This document shows positions 46,762 to 58,100 of a stretch of 64,000 bases of DNA, one piece after another (positions within the stretch are counted from its first letter, which is position 1; each line of letters starts with the position of its first letter). The stretch spans positions 930,001-994,000 of the forward strand of contig JAAROD010000015.1 of the NCBI GenBank assembly GCA_012274445.1, written 5' to 3'. The translations under genes and the position numbers were made by a program. A model generated the notes under the pieces. It did not search any database and was not told the origin of the DNA. It saw nothing but the letters and a program-made list of their open reading frames with translations. The stretch is from Sclerotiophoma versabilis (taxonomy: Eukaryota; Ascomycota; Dothideomycetes; Pleosporales; Didymellaceae).

Positions 46762-47739
46762 ATGAAGTTCTCTCAGGTCCTCGCTATTGCGGCTACCAGT
46801 CAGCTCGCCTCTGCCCACGCCACCGTTTGGAACATCCTCGTCAACGGAAAGGATGCCGGTGTTGGCAACACCCAGGGTGGATACATCGACTCTCCCCCCA
46901 ACAACAGCCCCGTTACCGACGTAACCTCGTCCGCCATGACCTGCAACGTCCCCGGCGTCAAGGCTTCCAAGTCTGTCACCGTCAAGGGTGGTGACAAGAT
47001 CGCTTTCCAGTGGCACCACGACAGCAACCAGGCCTCTGACGACATTATCGCCTCTTCCCATAGGGGTCCCATCATGGTCTACGTTTCGAAGGCTGGCTCC
47101 TCGTACTCGTGGACCAAGATCTGGGAGGATGGCCTCAGCAACGGCAAGTGGGCCGTCGACAAGCTCATCGCTGGTTCCTACACCGGCAAGCCCGGTCAGC
47201 ACGACCTGACACTCCCCAACCTCGCTCCCGGCGAGTACGTCCTCCGCCCCGAGATCAACGCTCTCCACGAGGGTAACCGCCAGGGCGGCGCCCAGTTCTA
47301 CATGGAGTGCGTCCACATCAAGGTTGAGGGCTCTGGCACCGCACAGCTGCCTGCCGGCGTCTCCTTCCCTGGCGCCTACAAGGCCACTGACGCCGGTGTC
47401 CTATTCGACATCTACTCCGGCAAGACCAGCTACCCCATTCCCGGCCCTAAGGTCTGGAACGGTGCTTCCTCCGGCTCTGCCCCTGCCCCTGCCCCTGCCC
47501 CCGCTCCTGCTAAGACCACCACCGCCGCCGCTCCTGCTAAGACCACCGCTGCCGCTAAGCCCCCCACCAAGCCTACTACTCTTGCTACCGTTGCTAAGCC
47601 CGCGCCTACCAAGGCCGCTGGCGCTGGTTCTGTCGCCAAGTACGGACAGTGCGGTGGCAAGGGCTACACTGGTGCCACCGGCTGCGTCTCTGGCTCCACC
47701 TGCAAGGTACAGAACGACTACTACAGCCAGTGCTTGTAG
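46762..47739 (+). CDS. AA9 lytic polysaccharide monooxygenase with C-terminal CBM1
   Basis: Single exon, 325 aa. AA9 enzymes use copper to cut crystalline cellulose or related glucans oxidatively. The signal peptide MKFSQVLAIAATSQLASA ends directly before His19, which becomes the N-terminal copper-brace histidine. The second brace His is about 100 in SSHRGPIMVYV. The active-site set continues with His about 168 (NALHEG), Gln177 and axial Tyr179 (AQFYMECVHIKV). After the catalytic domain (to about 235) comes a long linker of Ala-Pro and Lys-Thr-Thr repeats encoded by CCTGCC-type tandem codons. A 32-residue CBM1 follows (YGQCGGKGYTGATGC, STCKVQNDYYSQCL). It is expected to bind plant cell walls. 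Confidence 0.96.
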   Translation: MKFSQVLAIAATSQLASAHATVWNILVNGKDAGVGNTQGGYIDSPPNNSPVTDVTSSAMTCNVPGVKASKSVTVKGGDKIAFQWHHDSNQASDDIIASSHRGPIMVYVSKAGSSYSWTKIWEDGLSNGKWAVDKLIAGSYTGKPGQHDLTLPNLAPGEYVLRPEINALHEGNRQGGAQFYMECVHIKVEGSGTAQLPAGVSFPGAYKATDAGVLFDIYSGKTSYPIPGPKVWNGASSGSAPAPAPAPAPAKTTTAAAPAKTTAAAKPPTKPTTLATVAKPAPTKAAGAGSVAKYGQCGGKGYTGATGCVSGSTCKVQNDYYSQCL

Positions 47740-48140
47740 AGCGTCTGCATGTGAAGGCTTTGAGAGGGAGTCTTGGAGATAGACTCAAGGAAAATACCTG
47801 GTTCTGGTAGTGTTTTACAAGGCTGCAAGGTCGCCTTTTCGATTCAATTGTATATACCTAATGACAAATGGAATTCGGGGTCTTGATCAAATGCGTTTGC
47901 CGCTATTTGCGCTGGTGATGTGTTGGGTTTCTTCGACATGTGTATCTTCTTGATTACCGTACTTGGCATTGAACGTTCAGAAAATTGGGGGGGGGGGGGG
48001 GCTTTGCAGTTGTTACACTGGTTCTTGATTCAAGTTAGTGATATGGCCTTGATGGGGGCTAGAACCGCACCGCCTCAGACAACCAACATGTTGTGAGCAG
48101 AAAAAATCGTTGCATAGTTCTAGAAGAGTACGGTAATCGC
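47740..48140. other. Convergent intergenic region with a 15-G run
   Basis: 3' ends of the LPMO and glucokinase genes meet here. An uninterrupted run of 15 G lies at 47987-48001. No gene is seen. Confidence 0.6.
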
Positions 48141-49637
48141 TCACGTTCTTCCCCGTTTCTCCAACTCCATAGCGGCAATAATCGCACACCCAATCCCGCT
48201 CCCGTCTTCTGCAGACGTTATCTTAATTGGCCCCTCTCCCTCCTTCTTCTCGTCCTCGCTCCACCCCAGGATCTCACCTAGCGCCCTTGCCCACCTCTTC
48301 TTGAACTTCGGATGCTTGTTCGCCACGCTGCCATCCGCAGCCACATGGCCCTCGCTGATGCTCTCCTTTAAGCAAATCGCAGCGACACCGCAAGCGCAAA
48401 GTCTTGCGCCACGGACAGCGACGAGTTCGGCAATACGCCGCGAGAGCTCGATTTCGACATCTGTGGGCTCGAGATTGAGCAGGTCCTTGAACAAAGAGCG
48501 GGATTTAGAGAAATTGGGGGATTCGTCGTCTTCGACTTGCGAGAGGAAGCCGGTGTCGACGGAGTACACTTCCTTCAGCTTGCTAGTGTCTTGGTTCTTG
48601 AATACAAGGCCTCTATCTGCGAGGTCGAGAACGATGAGGCGGTAGATCTCTCCGAGGTACAGACCAGCCGACAGTTTCTCGAAGGCCTGTTCGCCGGGGC
48701 GTGGAGAGTCTGCGTCAATCTGCTGATCATATTTCGTACACGGGAGGACGCGGTGGGCGTTGTCAAAGGCGCCGTATTCACAGTTGATTGCCATCTTGTC
48801 GCTTTGAGCGCTGGCGGTGCGCCTGTCGGAATCTTTCATTTTCTCAATGCTGGAAAGGTTGGCCATGTATGCTGCGTTACACCCGGTGCCGAATATAGCA
48901 CCAATGATGGTCTTGGGGTCGTTGTAGGCAGATGCTATCATTGCACCCACGGTGTCGTTGATGACGCAAACCAGCTCGATGGGTAGATTTCGTTCTTCGA
49001 TCTTCTCGCGCAGCTGCTGTGCAACATCGTGATCTTCCACACCACTGATGTCGAAACCCTTGGTCCATGTTTTAAGAACGGCGTGGTCGATGCGGGCTTG
49101 CGTAGCTGGGTAAGAGAAAGTGAAGCCTAGAGGCATTGGCTTTTCCTTGGTGTAGTGATTTTCCAGGCCTTCTTGCTTCACAAAGTCTTTCAACTCATCT
49201 GCGATGAAGTCCCACAAGCCATCTGCATCGCCTTTCTTGAGTTCCTCATCCAGCTTGTACTGCTTCTGGTTCAGCTCAGTCTTCTCTTTGCCCTCCTTCT
49301 CGTGTCCATGTAGTGTTATTTCACAGACTCTCAGATTCGTCCCCCCGAGGTCTAGGGTGAGGAAGGTGCCCTTCTCGTTTCCTGAAGGAAGGCGATGAAC
49401 CCAGGTTTGGTGCATCGCGATGTTCTGGTGGTGCTTAGCCAAGCCTTCGTCCAGCTCTTCGCGAAATCGTTTGACAATTTCTTTCAACTTGTCGCCCGAG
49501 ATCCAGAACTCCTTTTCCAAGCGATTAAGCTCCTTCTCAAGCTCGGAAGGCAGGTCAGCCATCTCCTTAAGCTCTGACTGCTGTTGTCGTGAGCTGTACG
49601 ACTCCTCATTTACGTGTTGTTGCGCCGAGACAGCCAT
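48141..49637 (-). CDS. Glucokinase (hexokinase family)
   Basis: Single exon, 498 aa from MAVSAQQHVNE. The frame also has an ATG 22 codons upstream (49703), but homologues begin near the chosen one. It phosphorylates glucose with ATP at the head of glycolysis. Seen: LTLDLGGTNLRVCEI (phosphate 1), GFTFSYPATQ (sugar-binding), VCVINDTVGAMIASAY with the catalytic Asp, GAIFGTGCNAAYMA, NCEYGAFDN, VYSVDTGFLSQVEDDES and HVAADGSVANKHPKF (adenosine site). The long charged insert (KEGKEKTELNQKQYKLDEEL) and overall pattern resemble fungal glucokinase (GlkA/Glk1) more than hexokinase PII, a judgement from memory of the families. Confidence 0.93.
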   Translation of the reverse strand: MAVSAQQHVNEESYSSRQQQSELKEMADLPSELEKELNRLEKEFWISGDKLKEIVKRFREELDEGLAKHHQNIAMHQTWVHRLPSGNEKGTFLTLDLGGTNLRVCEITLHGHEKEGKEKTELNQKQYKLDEELKKGDADGLWDFIADELKDFVKQEGLENHYTKEKPMPLGFTFSYPATQARIDHAVLKTWTKGFDISGVEDHDVAQQLREKIEERNLPIELVCVINDTVGAMIASAYNDPKTIIGAIFGTGCNAAYMANLSSIEKMKDSDRRTASAQSDKMAINCEYGAFDNAHRVLPCTKYDQQIDADSPRPGEQAFEKLSAGLYLGEIYRLIVLDLADRGLVFKNQDTSKLKEVYSVDTGFLSQVEDDESPNFSKSRSLFKDLLNLEPTDVEIELSRRIAELVAVRGARLCACGVAAICLKESISEGHVAADGSVANKHPKFKKRWARALGEILGWSEDEKKEGEGPIKITSAEDGSGIGCAIIAAMELEKRGRT

Positions 49638-50348
49638 CTTGTTGTTGGGGGTATCTCTGGGGAATGAGTTGACTGCAAGTGAACAATTGAGTACAAGATG
49701 CAAATAGAAGGTTACGAAGGGATGTAATAGGAATACATAAGGGCCACACCCGGGTTATGAAGCTGTATTCCACAGTCGACATGATGACATCACACCACAA
49801 TGTCTTGGTGAGCATCGCTGCCGTGTTCTCAGGGGTGGATACAATTTCCCACTATCCAAGAAGTCTCTGCTTGTGTTTTGTAGCAATGACGTCCGGAGCA
49901 AGGGAAGTCGCGAGACATTCGGTCCACGGACCGAGAGACGTTGCGACGATCTGTGGAGCTGGTGGGGCTGTAGATAGGCTACCCGAAACAAAGGCCAGTC
50001 GACACACATTTCATACGCATTTACTGTCTTACTATCTGGATTGTATGCAAAGATGCCATCTTGCATGCCCACATTCAAACGACACACAAACGAATGACGC
50101 CGATTTTGCCCGAGTGTAAAGATACTCTTTAATGTCATCGTCTGACCATTTCCAATCGAATGTTGCAAGCCACCAAGGAATTGGTGTATGTGCAGCCGTA
50201 GGCGATCATAGTGATATGTAGCTGCTGTAATGCCACCCAAGACGCCTCGCGATGCAATCCACTCTAACGTGCGATCTATACAATGTAACAAAGGAAACTG
50301 TGGCTGTCAAAGCCTAGAATGCTGTTTCTTGCTTCTTGAAACCCATGT
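49638..50348. other. Intergenic region
   Basis: Glucokinase promoter and 3' flank of the Mpv17-family gene, same strand. A 178-codon minus-strand frame (49755-50291) crosses the region but has no family resemblance and is Arg/Leu/Ser rich like a chance frame. Confidence 0.5.
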
Positions 50349-51337
50349 TCAAGCAACGCAATTCTCCTTCTCGCTCACTCTCCCCTGCTGTTCCTGATCG
50401 GCCACCATGGACGGCGCATGCTTCGCGCTAGCATCTTGCTCAATATGTTCTTGCGCAGCCGCCCTCTGGTTCAGCAAACTGAGATACGTCTGCCACCCAA
50501 TCGCGATGACGCCCCCAAAGATACTTCTGTACTGAATCGGTATATAGGTGAAACTGAATGCAGTAACGACTGGCCAAACTTTACAGCTATTGATCCAGCT
50601 CGTGGGTACAGTATTCTTGATGCGCTCTATGATCTCGTCCAAGGAGGCGCCGGTAAGCAATGTTTGCATGCCGAAGAAGTAGGAGTTGAAGATGGGTGTA
50701 AAGAGGATTTGGTTGACAACGACCTAGCTGGTTGTTAGCATCCACACCTTCGACGGGCCCCGAAAGGAGGACGTACCTTAGTCGTCAAGCTCAGGATCTT
50801 AGAGGAGTAATTGAAGTTCTGGCTCAACCACAAGAACCACTTGTAGCTTGGTATGCTGCTGATTCCCCCAGTGATCAACGCTCTTCCCGTCCGTGCCCAA
50901 TCGCGGTCTTCACTCCATTGCTGTACCCATCCTCTTTCCTCCTCCTCCGCTTCCAAGGCCTCCGTCTCCTCTGGCGCAACGATACCTTGCGCAACCAAGT
51001 CGCCGACAAAGTAAATGACCAGCGAGCTCACGAGCTGGGTGAGGTAAGGTTTCCGCTGCTGCACACGTCCGTAGGCGCGAAAGGGCTCGATGACGGGTTC
51101 GAGCCAGAGCCAGCTGGGCCCAGGAATCGTTGTGGCTGTAGCAGGCGCTTTCTGGCCTACAGGAGGTTTCGTTGCATTGAACCGGCGTACGATGTGTGAG
51201 GGAGACGCGCGTCGTGCTACAGCGTTGAAATGCGTGTTATTTCCGGCTACGTTCCTGGGGTTCCGAGTGTAAGCGGAAGCGAATTGTGTTGTGCGCCGGG
51301 AGCTTGCACGAGCCCAGGCGCAGGAGGTTTGTATCAT
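50349..51337 (-). CDS. Mpv17/PMP22-family mitochondrial membrane protein
   Basis: Two exons, 51337..50777 and 50723..50349, with a 53-bp intron; product 311 aa. Members (yeast Sym1, human MPV17) are inner mitochondrial or peroxisomal membrane proteins, perhaps channels, needed under stress. The N-terminus is Arg/Ala rich without acids for 60 residues (ASSRRTTQFASAYTRNPRN), a good mitochondrial targeting signal. Family blocks: LTQLVSSLVIYFVGDLVAQ, RALITGGISSIPSYKWFLWL, KVVVNQILFTPIFNSYFFG and the late SCKVWPVVTAFSFTYIPIQY followed by the terminal helix. The acidic insert EALEAEEEERGWVQQ is typical of the longer fungal branch. Confidence 0.9.
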
Positions 51338-52030
51338 GGTGGTCGTGGGAGCTGAATACTCATGGATCCTGCCAAAAAGGGGTCTGTATGGGTAAGAGCG
51401 ACATCGTGGGGAGGTTGTGAAGTGCCGGGTCACTCGCCGTAGACTTCTGACAGCTGTTCCGGCCGGCCTCGGAACTGATCGCCTTTATTGGCGGGAAGCT
51501 CAGGGTCCAGGCGCTAGTGAGTAAGACGCAATAAGGCACGTGTTTTGTGTATCACCAGCGAATGTCATCTGCATGCATCGAAGTGGGAGGTGGTCACCGC
51601 GATTATAACATTATAACCCCGCTCGAGTATGACTGGGATTGGACTCGTGGTGAAGGATGGTAAACGCTTTAGTGTGATCTATGTCCTGTACAAGACCTAA
51701 GGATATCTCATGAAAGCTGGTACCGATGCTGCTGTGCCATGCCTCAGAAGCTCCTTCTAATAACGCCAGAACATGTCAGGGAACAGGCCCCTCGCACACA
51801 TCAATCCCGCCCGTCGCTCGCCGCAGATATATCTACCAACTTCTCTCGCTTCGGCGGGGACCCGGTAGGGGAGCAGCTTCGCTTTCTATCCCTATCACGC
51901 ATGCTGTCCGCTATAGCAACTTGTAGCTCTACTGAAGATAGAGAAACCTGTGCTGCCGCGTCGGATCTGACGCAGTTCTATTAGCAAAGCAATAGAGCAT
52001 TGGTATGTCCCCGTGTGTATGGGGACAAGC
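51338..52030. other. Intergenic region
   Basis: Promoter of the Mpv17-family gene and 3' flank of the deubiquitinase gene. No gene or repeat is seen. Confidence 0.5.
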
Positions 52031-55000
52031 TCACGCCTTCTCGACTCCTTCGATGACCTCAAGGTCATCGTCACCTGTCTTCGACGCGGCCAAATCCATC
52101 ATCTCAGCATCTTTGTGTTCCGCTTCAGACGTAGTGGTGTCGGCTGTAGCAACATCCGGCTGTCTATAGACCGCCTGCGTGAGCAAGTCGACACGATCCT
52201 CCTTCACGAATACGATCCCTGTGCTTCCGGCAGCCAAGGCGCCTGGTCCAAGTCTGAAGATGTCTTGTTCAGAGTAAGGTCTCACGGTCTCGTCGTTGTA
52301 TTCGCGCCACGTGTTGTTCTGGAAGTCCTTGATGTAGATCAAATAATGACCCGAGCCGGTGCCGCCGCGGTGAACGAAAATGGCGTGCAAGCGATAGCCG
52401 TGATCTTGGTATTCCCTGAACACAGTATCGATGTCCGACTCGAGCTGGGTCATGGAGGCATTCATCTCCTCGAGCTCTGACTTGAGTGTTTTCGCTCTCT
52501 CATGTAGACCTTCTGGAAGATCCTCAGGAGGTGGTGTTGGAAGCTGATCGAGCATCTGCTGCTCTACTCCCTTCAAGAAACTCTCAGTAAACATTGCAGT
52601 CTCCTCTACTGCATCCGCAAGATCCAAGTCCCCAATTTCGGTTACTTGCAATTCCTTGCATCTTATTGCAAGGCGCTGAAGCTCCTGCTGCTTTGCCCAC
52701 TGCGCTTTGCGCAAATGCAGGAGCTTCTCTCCAGACAACGTCTTGGTTGCCTCAAGGTATCGGTCCAGATATAGAACATCGTCCAGACTCAGTTGGGCTG
52801 TGTCACGAACCTGCTGTTTCTTCTCTCTGTTGAATTGCAGTCGACGCACATTAACGATCTGTATGGGAGCAGGCTCGGCGATGTACTCGTATTTTCTGTC
52901 ACCGCCTTCTATATCGCTGAGGCCGAAATCGTCATCGAGCGCCGCATAAAGATGACGATCACGCCCACCAGCGGAGATTAAATGATGATTTCTGAGTTCG
53001 TTTGTCTTCTCGACTTTGTTCGTTGTGTTCCGCACGATCGTTACATCGCTGAAGAAGAGGTTCTTGATAAGGTCTTCCTGCTCGCCATCACGCATAAGAC
53101 CATCGCCTCTGATCGCACAAGAAATCAGGTCCATGATGTTTCCCATGACTTCGGCAGCGTCTTGCTGTCGAGCGCTCTCGGCAATGTGGTCGTCCTTGGA
53201 CTTTTGTTGTTCTTGTGCGTTTGGTCGAGGGGGGATGGGAGGTGGCCGAACTGGAGGTGACGGCTTATCGTCCGTTTCACTGGTCCCATTCGCAGCCTGC
53301 GCAGCGCCGTCGCTCGGTACACCCTCCTTCTTGGCTTCGTCTCCTTCGCCCATGACGGTATCAGTGGACGCGTTGGCTGCGTCGCCCTCTTGTGTTGGAG
53401 CTGTATCGGTACCGTTCGGCAACTCGTTTTTAGCTTTACTTTCAGCGTCTGGGGCTTTCGGTTCGATTTCTGGGCTATCTGTCTTGCATAACGCCAGTTC
53501 AGCAAGATGTTTTGTAGGCAGAACGTTGTCGGTTGGTGCTCGGATCATCAACTGGAACAGGCTTTGCAACTCGCGGACGAACTTCTGAGCCGTGGCTACT
53601 CGTTCCGGAGTGACAACCGCACGACCGACTTTCTTGTTTTTCAGTGCTTCCGGTGAGGGATCTTGTTCATAGGCCTCGAAGTTGAGGACCAGTTCTCGTA
53701 GAGGCTTGATGGTGAACAGGAACTGCAGGACGCTGTTGAGATAGCACGTGTTGCCGTTGTTGCGACAGCCTACAGGCCAAGTATCGAGAGGAAAGTCGTT
53801 AACTCGTGACCCTGGCTCCTTAGGCTGTTCTTCTGTATTGTTGAAGTTCTCAGCCTGGTCTTGTTGGATCAGGGCAAATGCCTTCTCGAGTTTGGCAATA
53901 TCGCTCGGTGGTGCAACGAGCATCGAGCTTTGCAGGACTGATAAGTCGACGTTCTGCCTGTCGGACATGGACGAGATCTCGAACAAAGCGTACGCTTCGC
54001 TGAGGTCCATTTCGGGCTCGTTCATAGTTCCTTCGTGCAAAAACTGCCGTAGTCGATCGCTGTTCCGATATTCAGCTATGACAGACACTGCTTTTCGCGC
54101 AGACTCAACACACGAAGGATTATCTTGTGTCTGGACGTCATTAGCGAGGAAGTGGAGGAGAGTTGATTAATCGTTGTGGACCCACTTTGATGGTGAACAT
54201 GGTTCGGACAAAATCATCAGGCTGCGATTGATCGAGTTCAAGCCAGGACAAGGCTTCGTCATACGTATCGATCGACTCGCTAGCTTCCCGTTTTATCTCC
54301 TCGCTTGCACGTGCGTTTCCAATGATACGAAGGTGTCTGCGTACTTCTTCGCGTTGTGGCGGAGAGATGTCAGGTAAACGGGACCTGGCTTGATCGATAA
54401 CAAACCTGTCGCTAAGGGTTGATCCGTGTGCTGGATCCAACCCGAGAGAGCGGTAGGCAGTCTCCAGATCGCGTCTGTTAGGAATATCCCGAGAAGCGAG
54501 CATCGCGACTTCGTACTGTAAAGTGTCGCTGCTTCGCCCAACAGCAATTTCCTGGAAGCACTCCAGGTAGTATGGCGCATTGGCCTTGTCTACTTCGCTT
54601 TGCCGCCGGTATGCGAAGCTCACGAGCGGGTCTACAAAATCCCCGACCGCACCAAGACTGGCAAAATAGCTACTCTCTGCGTCAGATACCTCCAAGGTTG
54701 CGGTTACGGTTTACATACGGATGGTCTTCTTCGGTTGTACTCGTACTGCGTGTTCGTCCGGCTACCTTTTCATCTACGAATGCCGTCAGTAGTGAAACAA
54801 ATCGGGGATCAATGTGAGCTCACAATCATGGCAGGCCAGAATCCTTTCAATGTCACCTTGTGAAGGGACAGGGTACATCGGTTGATGTCTAACGTTCTGG
54901 CGTTCGTTCTCGGGGACTGCGAGGATCATGGTATTCAGTTCATATCTAGCATCCTGGATTGTAGTCCGTAAATTCGCCTGCAGCGGATCTTGATGTTCCT

Positions 55001-55860
55001 CTGGTTTGGGAAGGTACCAGGCCTCAACATCGGGAGCATCTTCTTCCTCGCTTTTCTCACGTGTGTGCTGGAAGCCCAATCTGGTCAAAATCGAGTCGCA
55101 GTCTCTCCAGAAAGTCTTCGCAAACTTTCTGTTCAGCAGAGGGACCCTTGACTTGCCTGGAACTGGATTGAGCGAGTCCCTCAGAAAGGTATCAAGGAAG
55201 TCAGGCCCATCGACGCTCCGAGACATGGTCTCACCCTCGCGCTCCCCTATGAGATCACGAGCTTGCTCGAACCTCCTCCTCAGCTGTGCTTTGTTCATCA
55301 ACAACTCTTGGTCGTGCTCTGTGAAGCGCGGCGGCTTGAGATCGATGCGTACTGAGGTTGGACATGGGCCCGCCGTACAGTGGAAGTCGAATGAGCGCGG
55401 GGTCCGCTGACTGCCGAGGCCTTTGCTTTCTTCCGTGTCTTCTCCATCGTAGACGAAGTGGTGCAGTGGATACTCTGCGTTCTGTCTCCCACAAACTGCC
55501 CGCAAGGACCCTTGGTCTTTGAAGTTTACAATGACGTCGATGTGCCAGCGACACTGGGAACAGTAAGATGCCACTTTGTATACGAGGCCATCGTCATTAC
55601 CAGCGACTGGCAGCAGAGACTGCTCTTCTTTTCTTACGAGTGTATGTCTGCAGTTCCCACGAGGGACAGCGGGGATCCCGTTTCGGCTCGGGGTGTGCTC
55701 TGGCGGGGCGCTGGTCAGGAGGTTGCGGCCTGCTCGATCTTCGCGGCGGGGGTCATATGTGAGGAGGTCCTGCAACAGCCGTGGCGCGGTCTTGCCTACG
55801 GTGGCAGCCGTGGTTAGCAGGGAACACCACCGAGCTTGGGAGTACCGTACCAGGCGCCAT
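52031..55860 (-). CDS. Ubiquitin-specific protease, Ubp2-like
   Basis: Five exons on the minus strand: 55860-55851, 55795-54824, 54773-54766, 54689-54186 and 54130-52031; product 1197 aa. In yeast Ubp2 removes Lys63-linked ubiquitin chains and works with Rsp5. The first exon is only 10 nt (MAPG) and the third only 8 nt; both are needed to keep phase. The long N-terminal part has the family HDC-type region (ILACHDYEKVSDAESSYFAS across the 8-nt exon). The catalytic domain has the Cys box RNNGNTCYLNSVLQ (Cys about 627), a large acidic and Pro-rich insert, a coiled section, and the His box GGTGSGHYLIYIKD (His about 1093). The 8-nt exon's downstream acceptor (TTGGAG) is atypical, so that detail is less certain. 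Confidence 0.88.
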
Positions 55861-56364
55861 GACGGTGACGGCTAGTAATGTGGCGTGCACAGCCGGAAGG
55901 TATCACAAATGCAGCAGTGGATGCGAATTATGTTGTTGTGCAAGGGGCGGGCACGATGAGGGCGGTGGGAAGGATAGCGTCAAGCGGACAGCGTGCGACT
56001 CCAAGTGTCTAGCAGAGCAGGCGCATGGCGGGCGGCAGGCGGCAGGCGGCAGGCAGGAAGCGGGTGTTCTTGGGCTTGCTGTGGAGATGTTGGTACAGGA
56101 CAAACAGCAGACAAGCCTGCGAAGGGGTTTGCGCAACGCCAGTGCAAGCTCCAAGCCTCACCCAGCAAAACGGCGAAGCATGCAGCTTGTCGAGCGCTCC
56201 ACCTCGAGACAATCCGAGACATGCATGGCGGCGATGATGCAGCGCCGACCGCGCGCTACCAATCCGGCATAGCGCGCCAAGGCATGCCCGGAGCCAACTT
56301 CAACGACATGCTCGTCTATGTCGAGAGCTCCCAAGACGAGATACCCGCAGCCATTCCGCCCGCC
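55861..56364. promoter_or_regulatory. Divergent promoter region with a GGCGGCA repeat
   Basis: Between the Ubp2-like gene (minus) and the complex I gene (plus). It contains about three to four copies of GGCGGCA near 56028-56057. The frame of the complex I gene is open upstream to about 55993, so its start could be earlier (ATG at 56221). Confidence 0.5.
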
Positions 56365-57096
56365 ATGGCCGACCAACAGCCAACGTACCATCCTCGAGAT
56401 GCTCTCCACAACACGGGCAATGCCATGCTCCAGACTACCGCCGTGGGTGCCGTCATCGCTGGTGTGCAGAACACACTCCGCAAGCAGAACGTAGGAGCCA
56501 TGGGTATCATCACACGGTCGGGAGGTGTAATTGCTCTTTTCGGTGCGCAAATGCCCAATTGGTAGTTTCGAGGCCGTTGTGGAGCTAATTGGGAGACAGC
56601 CGGTGCTGGAGGCGCATACCAATTCACACTCGACGCGACCGCCAACCTGCAACAGAAGGACGACTGCTACAATGAGTTCTACGCTGGTTTCGCCGCTGGT
56701 GCGACTGCTGGAATCTTCAGTATGTGCGCATAAGCTCGCAGCCTGGGCATGACTAACAATCTTCAGAGCGAAGCCTGCCGTTCATGCTCGGTGCTGGTGC
56801 CGTGTTTGGAACTGGCATGGCAGCTTTCAGATACACCGCCGGCCTGCGCGGTACTTCATCTGGCGAGGTAGACGAGGAGGAGATTGAGCGAAGGGAGGCT
56901 ATGAAGAAGCTCCGTCGACGACCGTTGTCGGAGACTCTTGAGCAGCTGGGCGAGGGTCGCGGTAAGCTTTGTGTTGACTTAGACATCCTGGTCTTTACTG
57001 ACGAATCTAGGAATCTACGGTCCCGGCTACGAGGAGAGAAGGCGACAGAGGCTCATGGAGAAGTACGGGATCGATGTAAAGGCAGCGCAGGCCTAA
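56365..57096 (+). CDS. Complex I subunit NDUFA11 / NUO-21.3b (Tim17-like fold)
   Basis: Four exons: 56365-56542, 56600-56719, 56767-56961, 57011-57096; introns 47-57 bp; product 192 aa. This accessory subunit sits in the membrane arm of mitochondrial NADH:ubiquinone oxidoreductase. The start MADQQPTYHPRDALHNT was chosen by family resemblance; an upstream in-frame ATG at 56221 would add 48 residues. Seen: AVIAGVQNTLRKQNVGAMG, ITRSGGVIALFAGAGGAYQF, LQQKDDCYNEFYAGFAAG and FMLGAGAVFGTGMAAFRYT as Tim17-family hydrophobic segments, then a charged C-terminus with RRRPLSETLEQLGEGRGIYG and PGYEERRRQRLMEKYGIDVK, the hallmark of the fungal subunit. Confidence 0.9.
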
Positions 57097-58100
57097 ATGC
57101 AGCACGCAATTTCCTTGGAGTTCACAACAGAAGAAGACATCGAGCCACAAGAATCGAGCACTTCGCAACAATTGTACATACTACTTGTCCCTACAGCTCG
57201 AAAACGGCAGACAATCATCCCATTCACAGTGCAGCCTACTCACTGTCCCTCAATCTGAACCCATGACAGAGCCTTAGTTACCACCGACTTTAACCATTGC
57301 CTGCACTTCCCAATCACCACCAGCAAGACATGACCATGGGATGGCACCATCAATTGCGTCGCGTGACATTCGGCAGACGTGGAAACCGATGCGAGGTATA
57401 CAGGATGCGTGGTGTACATAGACCCCACGCTGTGTGCCTGTCATGCTCCACGAGGACTTATACCGGCTGCCAATTCCGATATCTTCGCTTTTGATCTAGA
57501 TCTGTGCTTGTGAAATAGTCTCTGGGACCCTTCAGCTGAGCAAACACGAGTGATTGATTTGCTACTATTCCGAGAACCTTGGTGGCAGATCATCATCAGT
57601 TGGACTATCAGTGCAGTAAAGAACAAATCCACAGGCCAAGATCTCATTTAAAATTCGACGTCACGATCAAGCTCGTTCATTGGACTGGTGTAAGTTACGC
57701 ACGTGCGCACGCATGTCAGGAACGCGTCGAGATCCCTGTGACGCACTGCGGGGTAGAATGAGCCATTCGTCCTTCACATTCAACCGTCGATCAGCTATCG
57801 TGAAAGAGTACCTGGCGCGTGAGCTCCTTCACTGCCTGCTTACCTGAAACGGGTCGTCCGTCGACGATTAATATATGTTGCTCTGCACGATGATGCACTC
57901 GATCTTCCCGTCGAGCTTCGACGCGCTGGTCGTACTTTCCTCGCCCAACTGTGCCCCACCATCCTGGTCGACATCCGATATATCTCGCGCGACCACGCCC
58001 TTACGATTTAAATTTCTGTAACATTGACTACAGCTGCAATTGACATAACCTCAATCCAAACTCGAGCTGAATTCTCGTGCTTTGTTTCCCAGTTACAAAC
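57097..58100. other. Intergenic region
   Basis: 3' flank of the complex I gene and promoter of the tubulin cofactor C gene. No gene, RNA or repeat is seen. Confidence 0.5.

Noticed and set aside
49755..50291. 178-codon minus-strand open frame
   Set aside because: Arg/Leu/Ser-rich composition typical of a shadow or random frame, no recognisable motif, no splice partner.
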